Shown here piece after piece: positions 22,601 to 35,343 of a stretch of 64,000 bases of DNA; position 1 is the stretch's first letter, and each line of letters starts with the position of its first letter. Under the pieces are notes generated by a model. That model saw only the letters and a list, made by a program, of their open reading frames with translations, did no database searches and was not told where the DNA came from. Source of the DNA: Anastatus disparis (lineage: Eukaryota > Arthropoda > Insecta > Hymenoptera > Eupelmidae); NCBI GenBank assembly GCA_017163975.1, contig JAFFSR010000218.1, positions 186,001 through 250,000 on the forward strand. The letters are read 5' to 3'. The position numbers were made by a program, and so were the translations under genes.

Positions 22601-22991
22601 TCATCAAATGAATTGATGGTTTCGTACTTTAAATTTTTAAAGTTTTGGTAAATAATAAAAATTAAGCTTTTGTCGAGATTCCAAAAATACCGATCGGGCT
22701 AAAAATTTTAATAAATTCTAACTCACTAATTTAAAGTTATGGGCATTTAAGTAACTGCAATAGCCAATATTTTCTCGTGTTGTAAACATAAACATTCATT
22801 TTTATCTTTAAAAAAGATTTTTCTGTTTTCTTAATGATGAAAAATCGAGATCACCAAGCTTTATTTAAATTGTAACACACAGTTGTAACATAAATACCAA
22901 AAGCAAAAATTTTCACTTCCTTCTACATAAAAATGAATAAATGTATTTTTATTTGAAAATAAATACTCATTGGCCAGAATAATTGAATTAA

Positions 22992-23373
22992 GAGCCGGTC
23001 GTATATCTCTGTCTTTTTCTAATCAAAGAATTAATTTTTTTTGCAAAAACTAATAAATGTAGCAAAAAATAAGGAGATAGCCCCATCTCGTATAATAAAA
23101 AGCAAGATTTTCTTTGATGAGGAAAAATTATTTTTATCGATTCATTTTGAAGAAAACCTTGAAAAACTTAAAAAATAGAGGTTAGGATGGACAATACAGT
23201 TTTTCAAGGTTTTCTTGAAAACGAAGCGATAAAAATAATTTTTCCTCATAAAAGAGAATCTTGCTTTTTATTATACGAGATGGGGCTTTCTTCTTATTTT
23301 TTGCTACAATTATTAATTTTTGTGAAAAAATCAATTCTTTGATTAGAAAAGGACAGATATACTCGACCTCCTC
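22992..23373. mobile_element. Palindromic TTAA-flanked MITE, family 1, copy a
   Basis: 382-bp element whose two halves are inverted repeats of roughly 170 bp. It is flanked by TTAA at 22988-22991 and 23374-23377. The right end reads CCTCCTC before TTAA. Central arms carry gaaaaccttgaaaa and its complement. The same family occurs at 46537-46914 and probably 45328-45708. Confidence 0.85.
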
Positions 23374-26300
23374 TTAAGATTTCTCTATTCCTCGTTATAT
23401 CCAGTTAAACATTTTATTTCACGTTAATGTTGTCCAAATGTCCCATCTAAATGCTATTATCCTTTTATATAAACCATCCTTTCCATAAAACGTTAGATTT
23501 TATTCTCAAAACAAACAAGATTATTTTTTAATAATTTATTATGTCTACCTCTGATTACTAATAACAATTCAGCTAGTTAGCTAATGCTATAAATTTTGAT
23601 TTTAACATTGTTTTGAGGAAGTTTACAAAACACGTAGCAAAGTCATGAACCAATTTCTCTTTCATTACGAATTATTTAAAGAGAATAAAACAAATTTACT
23701 AGACATATAAAATCATTAAATATAGTTAGTGAAAGATAAAAAATATTGTATTATCAAGTGAAACGCACAACAAATGATTTGGAATTTTAGATACCTTATT
23801 TGGTTCACTTAAAATTAAACTTTTTTCTTTTTTAAAATTAAATTTTATTGTGAAATATCTACTTAAAACTAAGTCAGAATTTATTAAATGGCATATCTTG
23901 AATTTAAAAAATATAAAATTTTAAATGTGTTTCATGTTTCAAAGCAGAAGCTTGAAATTCTGATTCAATAATAGATGAATGCAACATAAATGAGAGGCGG
24001 TAATCTAGAGGCTAAGATACTTGACTTACGCACCAGTGGATCAAGATACGAAAAAATTTTCTGAATTTTCCGGGGGTATATAGAGACGACCTATGAAAAT
24101 TAATCAAGTGAATTTGATTGTTAAACAGCCTCAAAATTTAAAATCATTTTTTATTTTTAAGATTTTTCTTAAAATATAAACGATTTACTTAAGAAAGATT
24201 GATTTATCATATTAAAATTAGATTTTCATGCTAAGCTACTGAATGCATTTACTTAAAATTAAGAGCCGTACTATTGAAATATATACTTAACGCATTAATT
24301 AGAATCCAAACTCACCTAAAAAATTATGCAAAACGCAAGCCGTAATTCATTGAAGCATAAAAACAGATCTTTTCTTGCCCTCTTTAACATAACCTTCTCT
24401 TTTCTCCCTTGTATATACTTTTTTCTCTCTTGGATTTTAACGTTTTTCTTTTTTCGTTCCGCATGCCAGCCGCAATCAAACCTTCGATATCGACATTATA
24501 CTCCCTTTCCATAAGAAAAGAAGAGAGTAAAAATAAGAAGAAAAGAGAACAGTAAATGCAGAATGAATTGGCTTTCATTTTTCATGTACAAATGGGAGTA
24601 AAAGACAAATTGATTTACCAATTACAAGCCGCAAGTCCTGATCTATTTCTCCTTATACTTCAATAATATAAAAAAAGAAAAAGAAAAAATAAATAAAAGA
24701 GGGAAAGGAAATCTTAACTAATGCGAAGACGTGCCTTGAGTTTTCTTTTTCTCTCTCACTTTTTTTATATCCTATCCCCCTCTTGTACTTGTTTTCTCTA
24801 TTTAATTATTTTTGCAGCTTCGAGGTTTCTTTCGGTATTTAATTTAGCTGCCCCGGAGAAAAATCGTTTTTTAATACGAAAGAAAAAGGAATTGTTGTGA
24901 TATTTTTATTTACAAAGCGATATGATATATTGGATATGGAATCGGAATGCGGAAGTAATGGTTTTTCTGATATTTGGTAAAAATTATTTCATTTATTGGA
25001 AGTGTTTGAATAAAAGCAATGATACATACTTGTTAACATTGTTGACTTAATATTTCGTTAAGACATACCTGCAACAATAATTATATTAAAAATTGTGTAA
25101 TTATTCAAATTATACGCAAGGTTATATACACTAAAAATACGACAAAAATAATGATTTCAGAAATAGTTACATAAAATATTCACTCGTGAAAATAATATCA
25201 CAATAAATTAATCTAAAATAAAATACTTAATTTTTAGAAATAAAATTGATATCTATTAAATTGTTGGATAAGAAAGGTAAAAGAAATAATAAAAACTGTA
25301 AGTTAAAAGTAACATTGACCAGTGTATTATTGCACGGTACATTACAACTTCATTTTTCTTCACAGTTGAAGAATTAAATATTGTTTGTAACAATTTATTT
25401 TTATTTCTTGAAGTACTTTTCTGTAAAAATATAATTCATATTTTTTAAAATTGTCAATACCTAAAGGATCGTAAAAAATCATATTTTTTCTCGTAATTTC
25501 CTGGTTGACTAATTTAATTAATTTAATAGAATTTAGCATTGGCTTATTTACTCAGCTTCGTTAATGAAAACTGATAATATTCAAGTCCTATAAGTAATAA
25601 TATGATTTATGTATATTAAACACGAAAGCCATTTTAAAACATTCGTCATTTTATGTTTGTAATGCTACAACAATTTTATATAATAAATTATATTTAAATA
25701 TATTTTAATACAAATTAAAAATTAATTGACTAATATTGTTGGATAGATTTTTTTACATTAACAAACTTTATGTGATTTTAGTCATGAAAGGTGCGATCTG
25801 TTAAAACAATAATTATTCTTTATGAAATTATTTAAATGTTTATTTTTTGGTACAATTTCGAACTTTATTCCTAAAAGTTCTTTAAGTATCTTCAATTTTA
25901 TATTTTCTCAAATAAAAAGATTAAAAAAAGAGGAGTAAATTTGAATTGGTAAAGTTTATTAATAACCATAAAATCCATTTTTCATTAGATACAATATTTT
26001 ATCTTTGGGGGTATATGGTATATTTTATTGTAAATGAGTTAGTAGATTTATGCTTGGTTTAGCGAGACACTATCTCGATATATTCAGAATAACCATCTAC
26101 TTTCTTTATCATGCAAATGTATTCCCTTTCTTCTTCATCTTCTTCTTTTATACCTCGCTTTGCAAATCTAATTGAGTATTTTTTTTCTTATATTTCTTTT
26201 ATTATACTTCCTAAAAAAGTATATGCAGTGTCTGTTTCTTCGTTGTACATTCATATTTGCATTAAATATGTTGATAAATTCAATTTTAAATCCGGCCTTT

Positions 26301-27185
26301 CTTTTTCTTACCTAAAGCAAAAGAAGCTAAATTATCATGTTTAAAATTAAAATCTCGGAAAATTTATCTCGATCGAAAAGCAAGCGGTAATTAATCAAGC
26401 CGAGAAAAGATTTTTCAGGCTTTGCATAATTAAAAGAAAATCTCGATCCAAAGTAAAACCCAACTATAACAGAATCAATTTCCATTTGTATCAACCGTGC
26501 GATATTCGTATAATACTCTCCTCTTACCCGCGTTTTAATCTCATTTACGTTCAGCTGTTTAAGTTCACAAATTAAAGAATCATAAGACACAAGTGAGTGT
26601 GTCCTTCGCTCGGAAAACTTTTGTTTTGATTACCCACCGCTAAATTATGCTGAAAATTACGAGTTCGCACGTTTATATGTACCCTGAAAAGTAAGTGACT
26701 AAAAAGCTCTGAAGACGTAAAAAGGTAAAAGAAAGAGATAAAGAGAGAGAGAGAGAGAAAGTTTTTTAAGAAAGCGTAAAAACGACGCGTCGTGCGTCTA
26801 CGCCTTTTAGTCTTAAAATAAAGTTGCGAGACGAAAAAGGAAAAGCCTTGAAATTCTCAAGGCTAAATGCCTGCAAGGGCATTTCGGCACGGAAGATCAA
26901 GAGTAAGAAGAAGAACTACTTGAAAGAATCTTGAAAAGCGAAGGGTGACGAGATAGAGAAACAAGTCTTAAAATTGTTAGCTGCCTTTACAATTTCTCGA
27001 TTATGCGTTATAATTCTTGATTTATTACTTAAAATATTGTCAAATATTTAAATAATAATTGCACAAATTAATTATCCGTTTATGAACCTGGTTTTATTGT
27101 ATTCAAGATGTACAATATTAAAGCGTATACAAAATGTAAATAAAATAAATAAATAAAGAAACGGCATCTCTTTTTAGCCACTAAA

Positions 27186-27370
27186 GATATGAGAACTTTC
27201 TTCAACTCAAAATTAAATAACACCTCTGTTCCGCCAAAAATGAAATAACAACTTATGTATCTGCCATTTTAAAATGTTTTTAAAAACTTTGAAAGTAATT
27301 GATGAATTTGTACAGAAAACTTGGAATTACAGAAGGGTAAAAAGTATCTTGTCAGTATATGACAGCATTA
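27186..27370. mobile_element. Possible MITE remnant, family 3
   Basis: Shares the cagaagggtaaaa...gtat...cagtatatgac end with the element ending near 40915. Only one end is convincing. Confidence 0.3.
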
Positions 27371-27731
27371 ACTGAAGCAGATAAATTATATTTCAACTAT
27401 AAAATCCGATCCAAATTGCTTTTAAAAATTATTTATGTATAACATAAAAAATTTTTTAATACCTCTAACATCCTCTCTTTATTTCTTTCATAACATCATC
27501 TATAACATAATTGTTATTATTACAATTTTTTGTGATTCTTTCATTATAAAATTTTGTTTATTATGAATGTAGGTAATCAAAAATACTGCCATGTATTTGC
27601 TATTATACCTCCTACTAACATATTTGCTACTTTAAGGAAATGTGTTTTTAGTCAGTGAAGGAAAATAGATATTGTTTTTCTTGACAACAATTGAATTAAA
27701 TAAAAAATAAATTTCATATTGTATACATATT

Positions 27732-27732
<1 letters not shown>

Positions 27733-27780
<48 letters not shown>

Positions 27781-27783
27781 GTA
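27733..27783. repeat. (TA)n microsatellite
   Basis: Long run of TA dinucleotides with one interruption. Confidence 0.95.
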
Positions 27784-28214
27784 TTAATAAAAGTATATTA
27801 AATCTTTTTGTTATTAAAATTTTAAAATAAAATTATATTATTTCAACTTCATAGAAATGAACAAACAATCATAAAATAAAATTTTTAAAAGATTCGATTT
27901 TCTTCTTTGCAAACATCAAGTTATTAACAATTTTTTTTAGTTGATTAATCATTAATCATTAAATGAAAATGTATCTCCAAAATTATTAGATTAAGAGAAA
28001 TTCGATAAACCTTGCTACTTCCCTTGACACGCCAATAGGTGGCGACCGGTTTTTTTGCTCACTCTACTAGATTAACAAGGTAGAGACTATAAGTATATCG
28101 GCGATTTCATGTGTCATCGCTTACATCGTTAAAAATTTTATTGGAATCCCTCCAATCGTCCCCACCCCATTGTTGCATTATATTTAAAATACCCCACGAT
28201 ATTACCGATAGTTC

Positions 28215-28251
28215 AACATATACTATTGATAGATATTTTTCAGTAAAGAGT
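28215..28251 (+). promoter_or_regulatory. Conserved 5' element of LRR gene 1
   Basis: aacatatactattgatagat followed by tttcagtaaag matches the aacgcataccattgataggt and aatcagtttag pair upstream of the other LRR gene and the pseudogene. tcagt fits an arthropod initiator. The upstream TATA of the other copies is not obvious here. Confidence 0.45.
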
Positions 28252-28312
28252 TGTTAAATATTTCATAGATAGAAAATAAAGGAATTATATAGAAACTATT
28301 AAATTACTTGCC

Positions 28313-29626
28313 ATGAATAAAGTCATGTATAGTATTATACTTTTGCTTCTCATCATTTGGGAAATAAATGCACATTCATTAAAAGAGAGGCAAAATGATT
28401 GTGATTGCCAAGTTATTGTGAACTTGACAAACTCCAACTTCCACAATATAGGGGTCAATTTTATTACCAGCCCATGTGTCACTGAACTAATTCTTCGTGA
28501 CAACAAAATAGCAAGTATTGATTTTGGAGCTTTCAATGGATTGCCAAAGTTAAAGGTTTTAGATATGTCTTATAATAATTTATCAGCGGAACAAACATTA
28601 ATTTCTTTTGGGACCACTAATGTGGAGACTTTAATTTTAGACAATAATTTTAATGTTTACAATCGCCATCAATTTGAATTCAATATCTCAAGTATTCAAC
28701 CAAACTTGAAGTACCTATCATTGAAAAATACGAGAATCTCAGGATTTTATGCCAAGTTAAACGTATCTTTATATTTACCTAAGATTGAAAGTCTCGACAT
28801 TTCCAATAATCATTTATATCATTCATCATTACTCCCATTAATACCAAGTACGGTTAGCCATCTCAACTTGGATAATACTGGAATGGCTGACTTTGATGCA
28901 AATCACACCTTCTGGATGAGGAATGTTAAATCTCTTTCATTAAATGGAAATAAAAAAATAAAATATATCTGGTCTCCAACTAATCAATTCTGTCAGAATG
29001 AGGGAGCTTTATGTCTTAATATGACCTCTCTTGAAAATTTGACCCTTACTCATTGTAACATCTGGCAAATTTCCTATGACGCGTTCGAATTTACCAACAA
29101 TTTATTAAGTTTAAATTTAGCATACAACAATATTAAACATTTTCCATTTGGATTGCTTGAGAGAGTACCAGACTTAAGAGAATTAGATTTAAGTGACAAC
29201 CCATTCAGTGATGTTCCTCAATTTAATTTTATAGAAAATTTAAAGATATTAAAAATGAACAATATGCATGATACCTCAATAATCACGAATATCTTAAAAG
29301 AATATTGGAATTTGACAAAATTAGAAATTTTATCATTTAGCGGTGGTAAAATTTATAATTTACCCATAGAAATGCTATCAAATCTACCTGCTCTGAGAGA
29401 ATTGGATCTTTCTACAAATTTTATAAAAATGATTGGATTTAATATAAGAGAACTTAATTATCTAGAAAAATTATATCTAAGAGATAATTTGATCACGGAA
29501 ATAGATCACTTATCGATCAATGGAAGTAAATCTCTACAAATATTGGACATTCGGGAAAATTCGATAGCTAGTTATAAGGCTAGCATATTTAAAAATTTGC
29601 CTAATAATCTTACCATCCTATATTAA
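28313..29626 (+). CDS. Secreted leucine-rich-repeat protein (LRR gene 1)
   Basis: 437 residues in a single exon. A signal peptide (about 1-21, ending EINAHS) is followed by a short Cys-containing stretch (DCDCQ) and then about 14 leucine-rich repeats from residue 45 to the C-terminus. Typical repeat cores are LRELDLSDNPF, LEKLYLRDN and LQILDIREN. There is no transmembrane helix, TIR domain or C-terminal cysteine cap; the protein ends just after its last repeat at NLTILY. The repeats resemble Toll-type receptor ectodomains. Soluble LRR proteins of this kind are known as abundant venom components in aphid parasitoid wasps, so a secreted decoy or immune-interfering role is possible but inferred. 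Several NxT/S sites suggest glycosylation. The start is the first ATG, matched by LRR gene 2. Confidence 0.88.
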   Translation: MNKVMYSIILLLLIIWEINAHSLKERQNDCDCQVIVNLTNSNFHNIGVNFITSPCVTELILRDNKIASIDFGAFNGLPKLKVLDMSYNNLSAEQTLISFGTTNVETLILDNNFNVYNRHQFEFNISSIQPNLKYLSLKNTRISGFYAKLNVSLYLPKIESLDISNNHLYHSSLLPLIPSTVSHLNLDNTGMADFDANHTFWMRNVKSLSLNGNKKIKYIWSPTNQFCQNEGALCLNMTSLENLTLTHCNIWQISYDAFEFTNNLLSLNLAYNNIKHFPFGLLERVPDLRELDLSDNPFSDVPQFNFIENLKILKMNNMHDTSIITNILKEYWNLTKLEILSFSGGKIYNLPIEMLSNLPALRELDLSTNFIKMIGFNIRELNYLEKLYLRDNLITEIDHLSINGSKSLQILDIRENSIASYKASIFKNLPNNLTILY

Positions 29627-31500
29627 AATAATTTTTAACTGTTTAAAATTTGATAAAATATTCTAGTATATTATTATTTTTACCTTTCCCAAATTTCATT
29701 ATCATCAATTTGTCATCATTGTAAAGTCATTTTTTGTATTTTTATTCTGCTAATCATAGTTAAATTGTTCCCTGCATATTTGTAAATTTGATGTAGTATA
29801 ATAACAAAAGTCATGAAAAACTAAAACGAGTAAGCCAATTCTTCCTGATACTACATTTAATACTCTTTACTGATATGCTTTTTTCCCCAAATTCATAAAT
29901 AACCATTGATATAAATTTTTCTTACATTGGTGATTAAAATTGTTTATTATAAATATATTATCTTGCAGTGGCAATAAATACAATCTAAACTCATCTTCTT
30001 ATTCACGATATCATTTGAATCGCAGAACATTAAATTTAAATAATAATGCTAGTTTCTTTTATTGAATTCCAATCCTAGTTCCCTGTTTTATTTTTTATTC
30101 TTACTGACTAAACTAGTGTTTTTTTGCAATCTATTATACTTATGAATAATTATTATTATACTTAATGAATCATGGCAAATAAAATTATGACTTAACAGAA
30201 ATTTATCTATTTATATTTTTTGCTTTATATCAAACAATAATGATTCAAATTTTTAATTGAGATTTATTATTTTCTTTTACAATAAAACTACTAATAGTGA
30301 CGATCGATTTTCTTTCTTTAAATAATGAATTGAATGCAGTTTTGTTTATTTAACTTATTCTTTTTTATTTTCATTCATTTCCAATCTCCGTGTTTCCTGA
30401 AACTTCAAAATGAAAAAAAATATGGATGAGAGTAAAGACGTAGAGACTTTAATTGTTCTACATATTACAACTGATACACATCCCTACTTTCCTTTATTGA
30501 AGATACAGATTTAACTTAGGGTATGGCTAAATACTTATTGGTCATTTATTATCCATACTCTCTCCATCTTAAAATTATGGCTTCTTTTATTTTCAAGTAT
30601 AGTTGCTAATGAAAATAGGAAAAACGATGAGATATATGGTCAGCAATAAATGTCATAAAGAAAAAATATCACAATTTATTACGTGAAAGGAATATCATTT
30701 CGTTGTGAGAAAATAAATAATTAGAAACTACAATGCATTCTATCATATAACATGATTATCTTTACTAAGTTTCAAAAAATTTCAAGTGAAATTGATGATG
30801 AAAAAATGGTTTTTAATTTTACTTATAATCTATGGCATGCAATTTAAAGAGAGGATCAGAGAAATCACTGTATAATTATATCAATCCTGTCATAAAACAA
30901 TTATCCGTCATACATGAAACTAAATAAATATTTAAAATTAGTTTATACCTATGTCCATTATAAAATGAAATTAAAGTACATTGGGATTTTTTATACTTAT
31001 GCATAAATAGAGTAATTAGTTTAAAGTGTGGACGATTTATAACTTTAGAATAATAATATTTAATCAATTTTAGCAACTCAAAAATAAAAAAATATGAATC
31101 TCTTTACAAAAATATCTAGAATATTAAATCCCGATGCGCTTTATATGAAAATGTCATGATATTTAATAGAAAACAATAAAAATTAATTAAAAGTACGAGA
31201 CTTCCAATAGATGGACAACTCTTCCAATAAATGAATATCCAGAAACCAATAAATGAACGGAATAAAAAATACATAATCGTTGACAGTTTCTATGATTTTG
31301 ACCTTTAGTCAGTTTTTTAAAGTAAGAAATGCAACATATAATAGTAAAAAAATGTATATTTATATAAAAAAAATGCTGCCAAGTGCTCCTCATATAGTTC
31401 ATTGATTTGAAGTAATTTTAGTTAATTTTTTTAAATATGATTACAATTTAAAAAATGATTCATTAGCAATATTTCCCAATATCTTTTGTATATTCAATAT
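29627..31500. other. Intergenic 3' of LRR gene 1
   Basis: AT-rich DNA without a supported gene. Minus-strand frames at 30876-31076 and 31187-31402 have no recognisable domain. Confidence 0.55.
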
Positions 31501-31504
31501 TTAC

Positions 31505-31925
31505 AACCATTTTTTTTTTAATTTCAAAATGTTCTAAAATTAAAACTACGCTAAAAAAATCAGTTTTAAAAAGTTTTCCTTTTTTTGGTAATCGAAAATA
31601 ATTTCCATGCAAATTTTAGAGCAAATTCATCGAGTACTTAACGTAAAATACAAAAAAAAAATGAAAAATCAAAATTTTTTAAAATTTTTAAAATGGTTCT
31701 AAAATTAAAACTACGATAAGAAAACTAATTTTCAATAGTTTTCGCGCCAGTTAGATAAAAAAATGAATTGCATGCGAAATTTGAAGCAAATCCATCGAGT
31801 AGTTTTCGAGATCTAATTGGTGTAATGAATACATACACACACATTTACATACAGACATTTTCTGGAAACTACTTTTTTCGACTCCCTGAGTCCAAATATG
31901 TATAAATTAATGAAAAAATAGAAAT
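31505..31925. repeat. Degenerate repeats of about 160 bp, block 1
   Basis: Monomers recognisable by a tctaaaattaaaactacg motif (31531, 31696), then an aatttccatgca and a catcgagta segment. The block ends with a (CA)-rich stretch and ttttttcgactccctgag. The same monomers and the same end recur in 33200-34395. Confidence 0.75.
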
Positions 31926-32406
31926 AGTATATTACATTCCGAGGAACGGAACAAGCTCATTACGTACGCGTGTTAGCGTCAAAACATGCACATATGATGT
32001 GCATTTTTCGTGCCGGGGAGTGTATACGATTTTCCTTCATGCCCGGCCGGAACTTCGCCATCCCAAAAAGATAAAAATTCATTTTTAAACAAAAAAACGC
32101 TTCCGAATGCTTTGGTGCAATGCTTTCTCATAGAGCTCATTAATTTAAAGTAATTTGATTTTATTTTTTAAATGTGATTTCCATATATAATACAATTTCT
32201 ATTCAAGAAAAATTAGTGAATGTGAGAGAGTGATTAGTAAATAGGAAGATAGAGGCAAGGATGGATGAAAATAGGGTAAAAATGAGGATCAATCTGAGAA
32301 AAAAGGACAAAGAGGAAGTGAGGAAGTAAGAAAAGTAAAAGCGTTAAATCAGAAACCAAAAGAAGTGATCAAAGAGCTACGCTAAGAATAGTATATTATT
32401 AACCTA

Positions 32407-32502
32407 GGGAGAGAAGTTGACCATTAAATGCTCGCGTAAGATTTGCCCCCGAGCGCAGCGAGGGGGCAAATACGCGAGCAATTGATGGTCAACTTCTCTC
32501 CC
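32407..32502. repeat. Long hairpin, perfect stem ends
   Basis: gggagagaagttgaccat pairs with atggtcaacttctctccc. The inner arms tgctcgcg, tttgccccc and their complements nearly meet at a gagcgcagcg centre. It looks like a small foldback element. Confidence 0.85.
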
Positions 32503-32512
32503 GAGGTGAATA

Positions 32513-33199
32513 TACGATTTTTTCTTATTCCCGGCGAAAAGTACGTCCAACTTACCCGTTGTGATAATTCGTTTTTGATGATAAATCATTAAAATAAAAA
32601 TACCGCGATGAATCGCTTGCTGCTATTGACCGAGTATGCTCTATCCTTCTCTGCCCCTCTCCCACTGATGATAAATCATTAAAATAAACCATCAATATTT
32701 CACTCACATTTTATAATTTACACACTTTATAACACACTGCAATTTATAATTCACAAAATAAAACAAGTTAGGTTTTAATAATAAAATATTTAAAATTACT
32801 ATATAAGAAAAATAAAGAAAAAGATATACTGCTTGTTGTAACCGGCAAAGAAGGCTAGACATAGCCCCCTCCATTCGCGGCTACCTTTATTGTACATATA
32901 AGAGAAAGAAAGAGAGAGGGAGAGAGTCAATTCTTAAAGCCGGCGGACAGAGAAGGATAGACGCAACCCTCTCTATTCTGTATGAAAAAGAAAGAGAGAG
33001 GGAGAGAGTCAATGTCTAACGCCGGCGGACAGAGAAGGATAGACGTAGCCCTCTCTATTCTTAACTGCCGTGAAAAACAGAGCGTCAACACGATTGCGCA
33101 TCGCTAGTGCGCCGAGCCGCCGTAGATAATGCTTAACTTCTCTCTCAGAAAGTAGACGTCTTTCGACGTACTTTTCGCCAGGGGATAAGAAAAAATTAT
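32513..33199. mobile_element. Probable inverted-repeat element between blocks of the 160-bp repeat
   Basis: attttttcttattcccggcgaaaagtacgt near 32516 is mirrored by acgtacttttcgccaggggataagaaaaaat near 33157. This gives terminal inverted repeats of about 35 bp around about 640 bp that include the 82-bp tandem repeat. A related end occurs near 32020. No transposase seen. Confidence 0.5.
32845..33063. repeat. Tandem repeat, period about 82 bp
   Basis: Two good units and one partial carry gccggcggacagagaagg, tagacg, ccctctctattc and gagagagggagagagtcaa in the same order (gtcaa at 32926 and 33008). Unusually GC-rich for this window. Confidence 0.8.
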
Positions 33200-34395
33200 T
33201 TTTTAAAAGCTTGTTTTATGAAGACAGCAGCAAATAACTTGCATACAAATTTAAGAGCAAATCTATCGAGTAGTTTACGTAAAATGGAAAAAAAAATGAA
33301 AAATGAAAATTTTAAAAAAAAATTAAAAAAATTATTTAAAATTAAAATTACGCTAAGGAAATCGGTTTTTAAAAGTCATACTTCTTTTGGCAGTTGCAAA
33401 TAATTCCCTTGCAAAGTTCAAAGCAAATTCATCAAGTAATTTACGTAAAATACAAAAAATAAGAAATAAGTAATCGAAATTTTTTTAAAAATCTTTAAAA
33501 TTCTCTAAAATTGTAACCACTCTAAGAAAATTAGTTTTGAAAATCTTATTTTTTTCAGACGATAGCAAATTGATTGTACAAAAATTTATAGTATGGTTTA
33601 TGCAAAATAAAAGATAAATGAAAAATAAAAATTTGTTTGAAAATTTTTAAAATGCTCTAAAATTAAAAGTGCGCCAAGAAAATCAGTTTTCAAAAGTTTT
33701 TCTTCTTTTGGCAGTCGAATATAAGTTCCATACAAATTTTCAAGCAAGTTCTTCGAGTAGTTTACGTAAAATACAAAAAAAATGAAAAGTCGAAATTTTT
33801 TTAAAATTACTAAAATGGCTATAAAATTAAAACTACGCTAAGAAAACCAATTCTCAATAGCTTCCGCACCAGTTGAACGAAAAATTGAATTGTATGGAAA
33901 ATTTGAAGTAAATTTATCGAGTAGTTTTTAAGATTTTATTGGCTTAATAAATATAAAAATTTTTTTCAAAAATTTCAAAATGCTCTAAAATTAAAACTAA
34001 GCTAAGAAAATCAGTTTTTAGGAATTTATTTTATTTGGGCAATCACAAATAATTTCCATGCAAATTTTGAAGCAAATTCATCGAGTAGTAAACAAAAAAA
34101 ACAGAAAAATGAAAAATCGAAATTTTTTTTTTTTATAAACGACTCTAAAATTAAAACTACGCTAGAGAAACCAATTATCAATAGCTTCCTAGCAAGTTAG
34201 ACAAAAAAATAAATTTTATAAAAAATTAGAAGCAAATCCATCGAGTAGTTTTTGAGATACAATTTACTAACTGACATCATACAGACACACACACACACAC
34301 ACATACACACACACATACATAAAGACATTTTTTGGAAACCACTTTTTTCGACTCCCTGAGTTCAAATATGTACAAATTAATGAAAAAATAGAAAA
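33200..34395. repeat. Degenerate repeats of about 160 bp, block 2
   Basis: At least six monomers with the ctaaaattaaaactacg motif near 33333, 33502, 33653, 33818, 33982 and 34142, spacing 150-170 bp. The block ends with (CA)n at about 34280-34318 and the same gactccctgagt end as block 1. The 61-codon open frame inside (33218-33403) is a by-product of the repeat. Confidence 0.8.
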
Positions 34396-35159
34396 AATTT
34401 TTTTTTATCGATACAATGCTTTCTCTATCAGAAAGCAAAATACATTGAAAACGACTTCGAGTCAAAAGTCATCTGATGCTTTATTTTGTCGTAGCGCGCA
34501 TGCGCAAGCAACTATAGTATATGTTGAGAGCATGAAAGGGAGAGAGAATCGAAAATAAAAATCCTATAGCGGCTAACATATAGGATAAATAATTTTTTTT
34601 ATTTAATAATTCAAATAAATAAAACGTGTGAGAAAACAAAAAAATACGTGTAAGAACATGAATATTTAAGTATGTTATTTGTATTTTTATTCCTAAAGTG
34701 TCTAAATGCGTGCTGTGAGTGTCGTGAAAAAAATTTTGTGAGTTAAAAAAAATTGTGTATATATGAAAGAAATGTGAGAAAACCGAACATGTGCTAACAT
34801 AGGATACACAATAAATGATAATTCATATAAAAAAGAAAATGTGTAATTATGATGAGTTCCGAGTATATATCGATATACTCGGAACATACAGCAGATAGTG
34901 AAGCGACCGAAACTGCTGTAGTATGGAGAAGCGCAATATGGCTTCTGAGCATGTGAATGTAAAAAAAAACACGAATGTAATTTGCCTGTTCCCTGCTGCA
35001 CGACATTTTTGGGCAAAGTTCCGGCACGGGTATATTATTGGCAATATTTTTAAAATTAAATTTTGTTTTAGTATTTCGGATTTTAATAAATAACAAACGT
35101 GAATCATATCTATTTCAATTTGAATATATGAAACATGAAGACGATCAATTAATTAATTT
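34396..35159. other. Intergenic, no supported gene
   Basis: Several overlapping minus-strand open frames (34277-35107) coincide with low-complexity repeats and a perfect 18-bp palindrome (tccgagtatatatcgata and its mirror, about 34857-34884). None shows a domain. Confidence 0.5.
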
Positions 35160-35340
35160 TTTTTTCTTTGGAAGATAGATTAACTTTATGGTCACTTTTT
35201 AAATCCATTCATTTTGTATATTTCTTCGTTCGTTCTTATTTCCTTTTGTTTAAACATAAAAGTCTAAGAGAAAAAAAAGGAGGATAAAAAGCTGAAGAGA
35301 CTTAAAATATTTTAAGGATTAAAGTTAATATATTCAATAG
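35160..35340. repeat. Duplicated block X, copy 2
   Basis: Shorter, diverged relative of 22336-22480 and 38340-38480, with tttgtttaaacataaaa and an agagaaaaaaaaggagga stretch. It places the same spacer upstream of LRR gene 2. Confidence 0.5.
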
Positions 35341-35343
35341 ACA

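Larger units (their letters stand above)
22601..28214. other. Long intergenic stretch, no supported gene
   Basis: Contains one palindromic MITE (22992-23373), one weak inverted-repeat element (about 27186-27370) and a (TA)n tract near 27733-27780. Two less AT-rich patches (about 24330-24960 and 26350-27000) have small open frames (24326, 26111, 26327 minus) with no domain or conserved partner. An undetected exon of a gene with introns cannot be excluded. Confidence 0.45.

Noticed and set aside
28285..28536. 83-codon minus-strand ORF
   Set aside because: Antisense to the start of LRR gene 1; no domain.
31505..34395. CRISPR array
   Set aside because: Repeats are about 160 bp, degenerate and without uniform spacers, in a eukaryotic context.
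34277..35107. Cluster of overlapping minus-strand ORFs
   Set aside because: Three frames overlap each other over microsatellite and low-complexity DNA; none has a domain.
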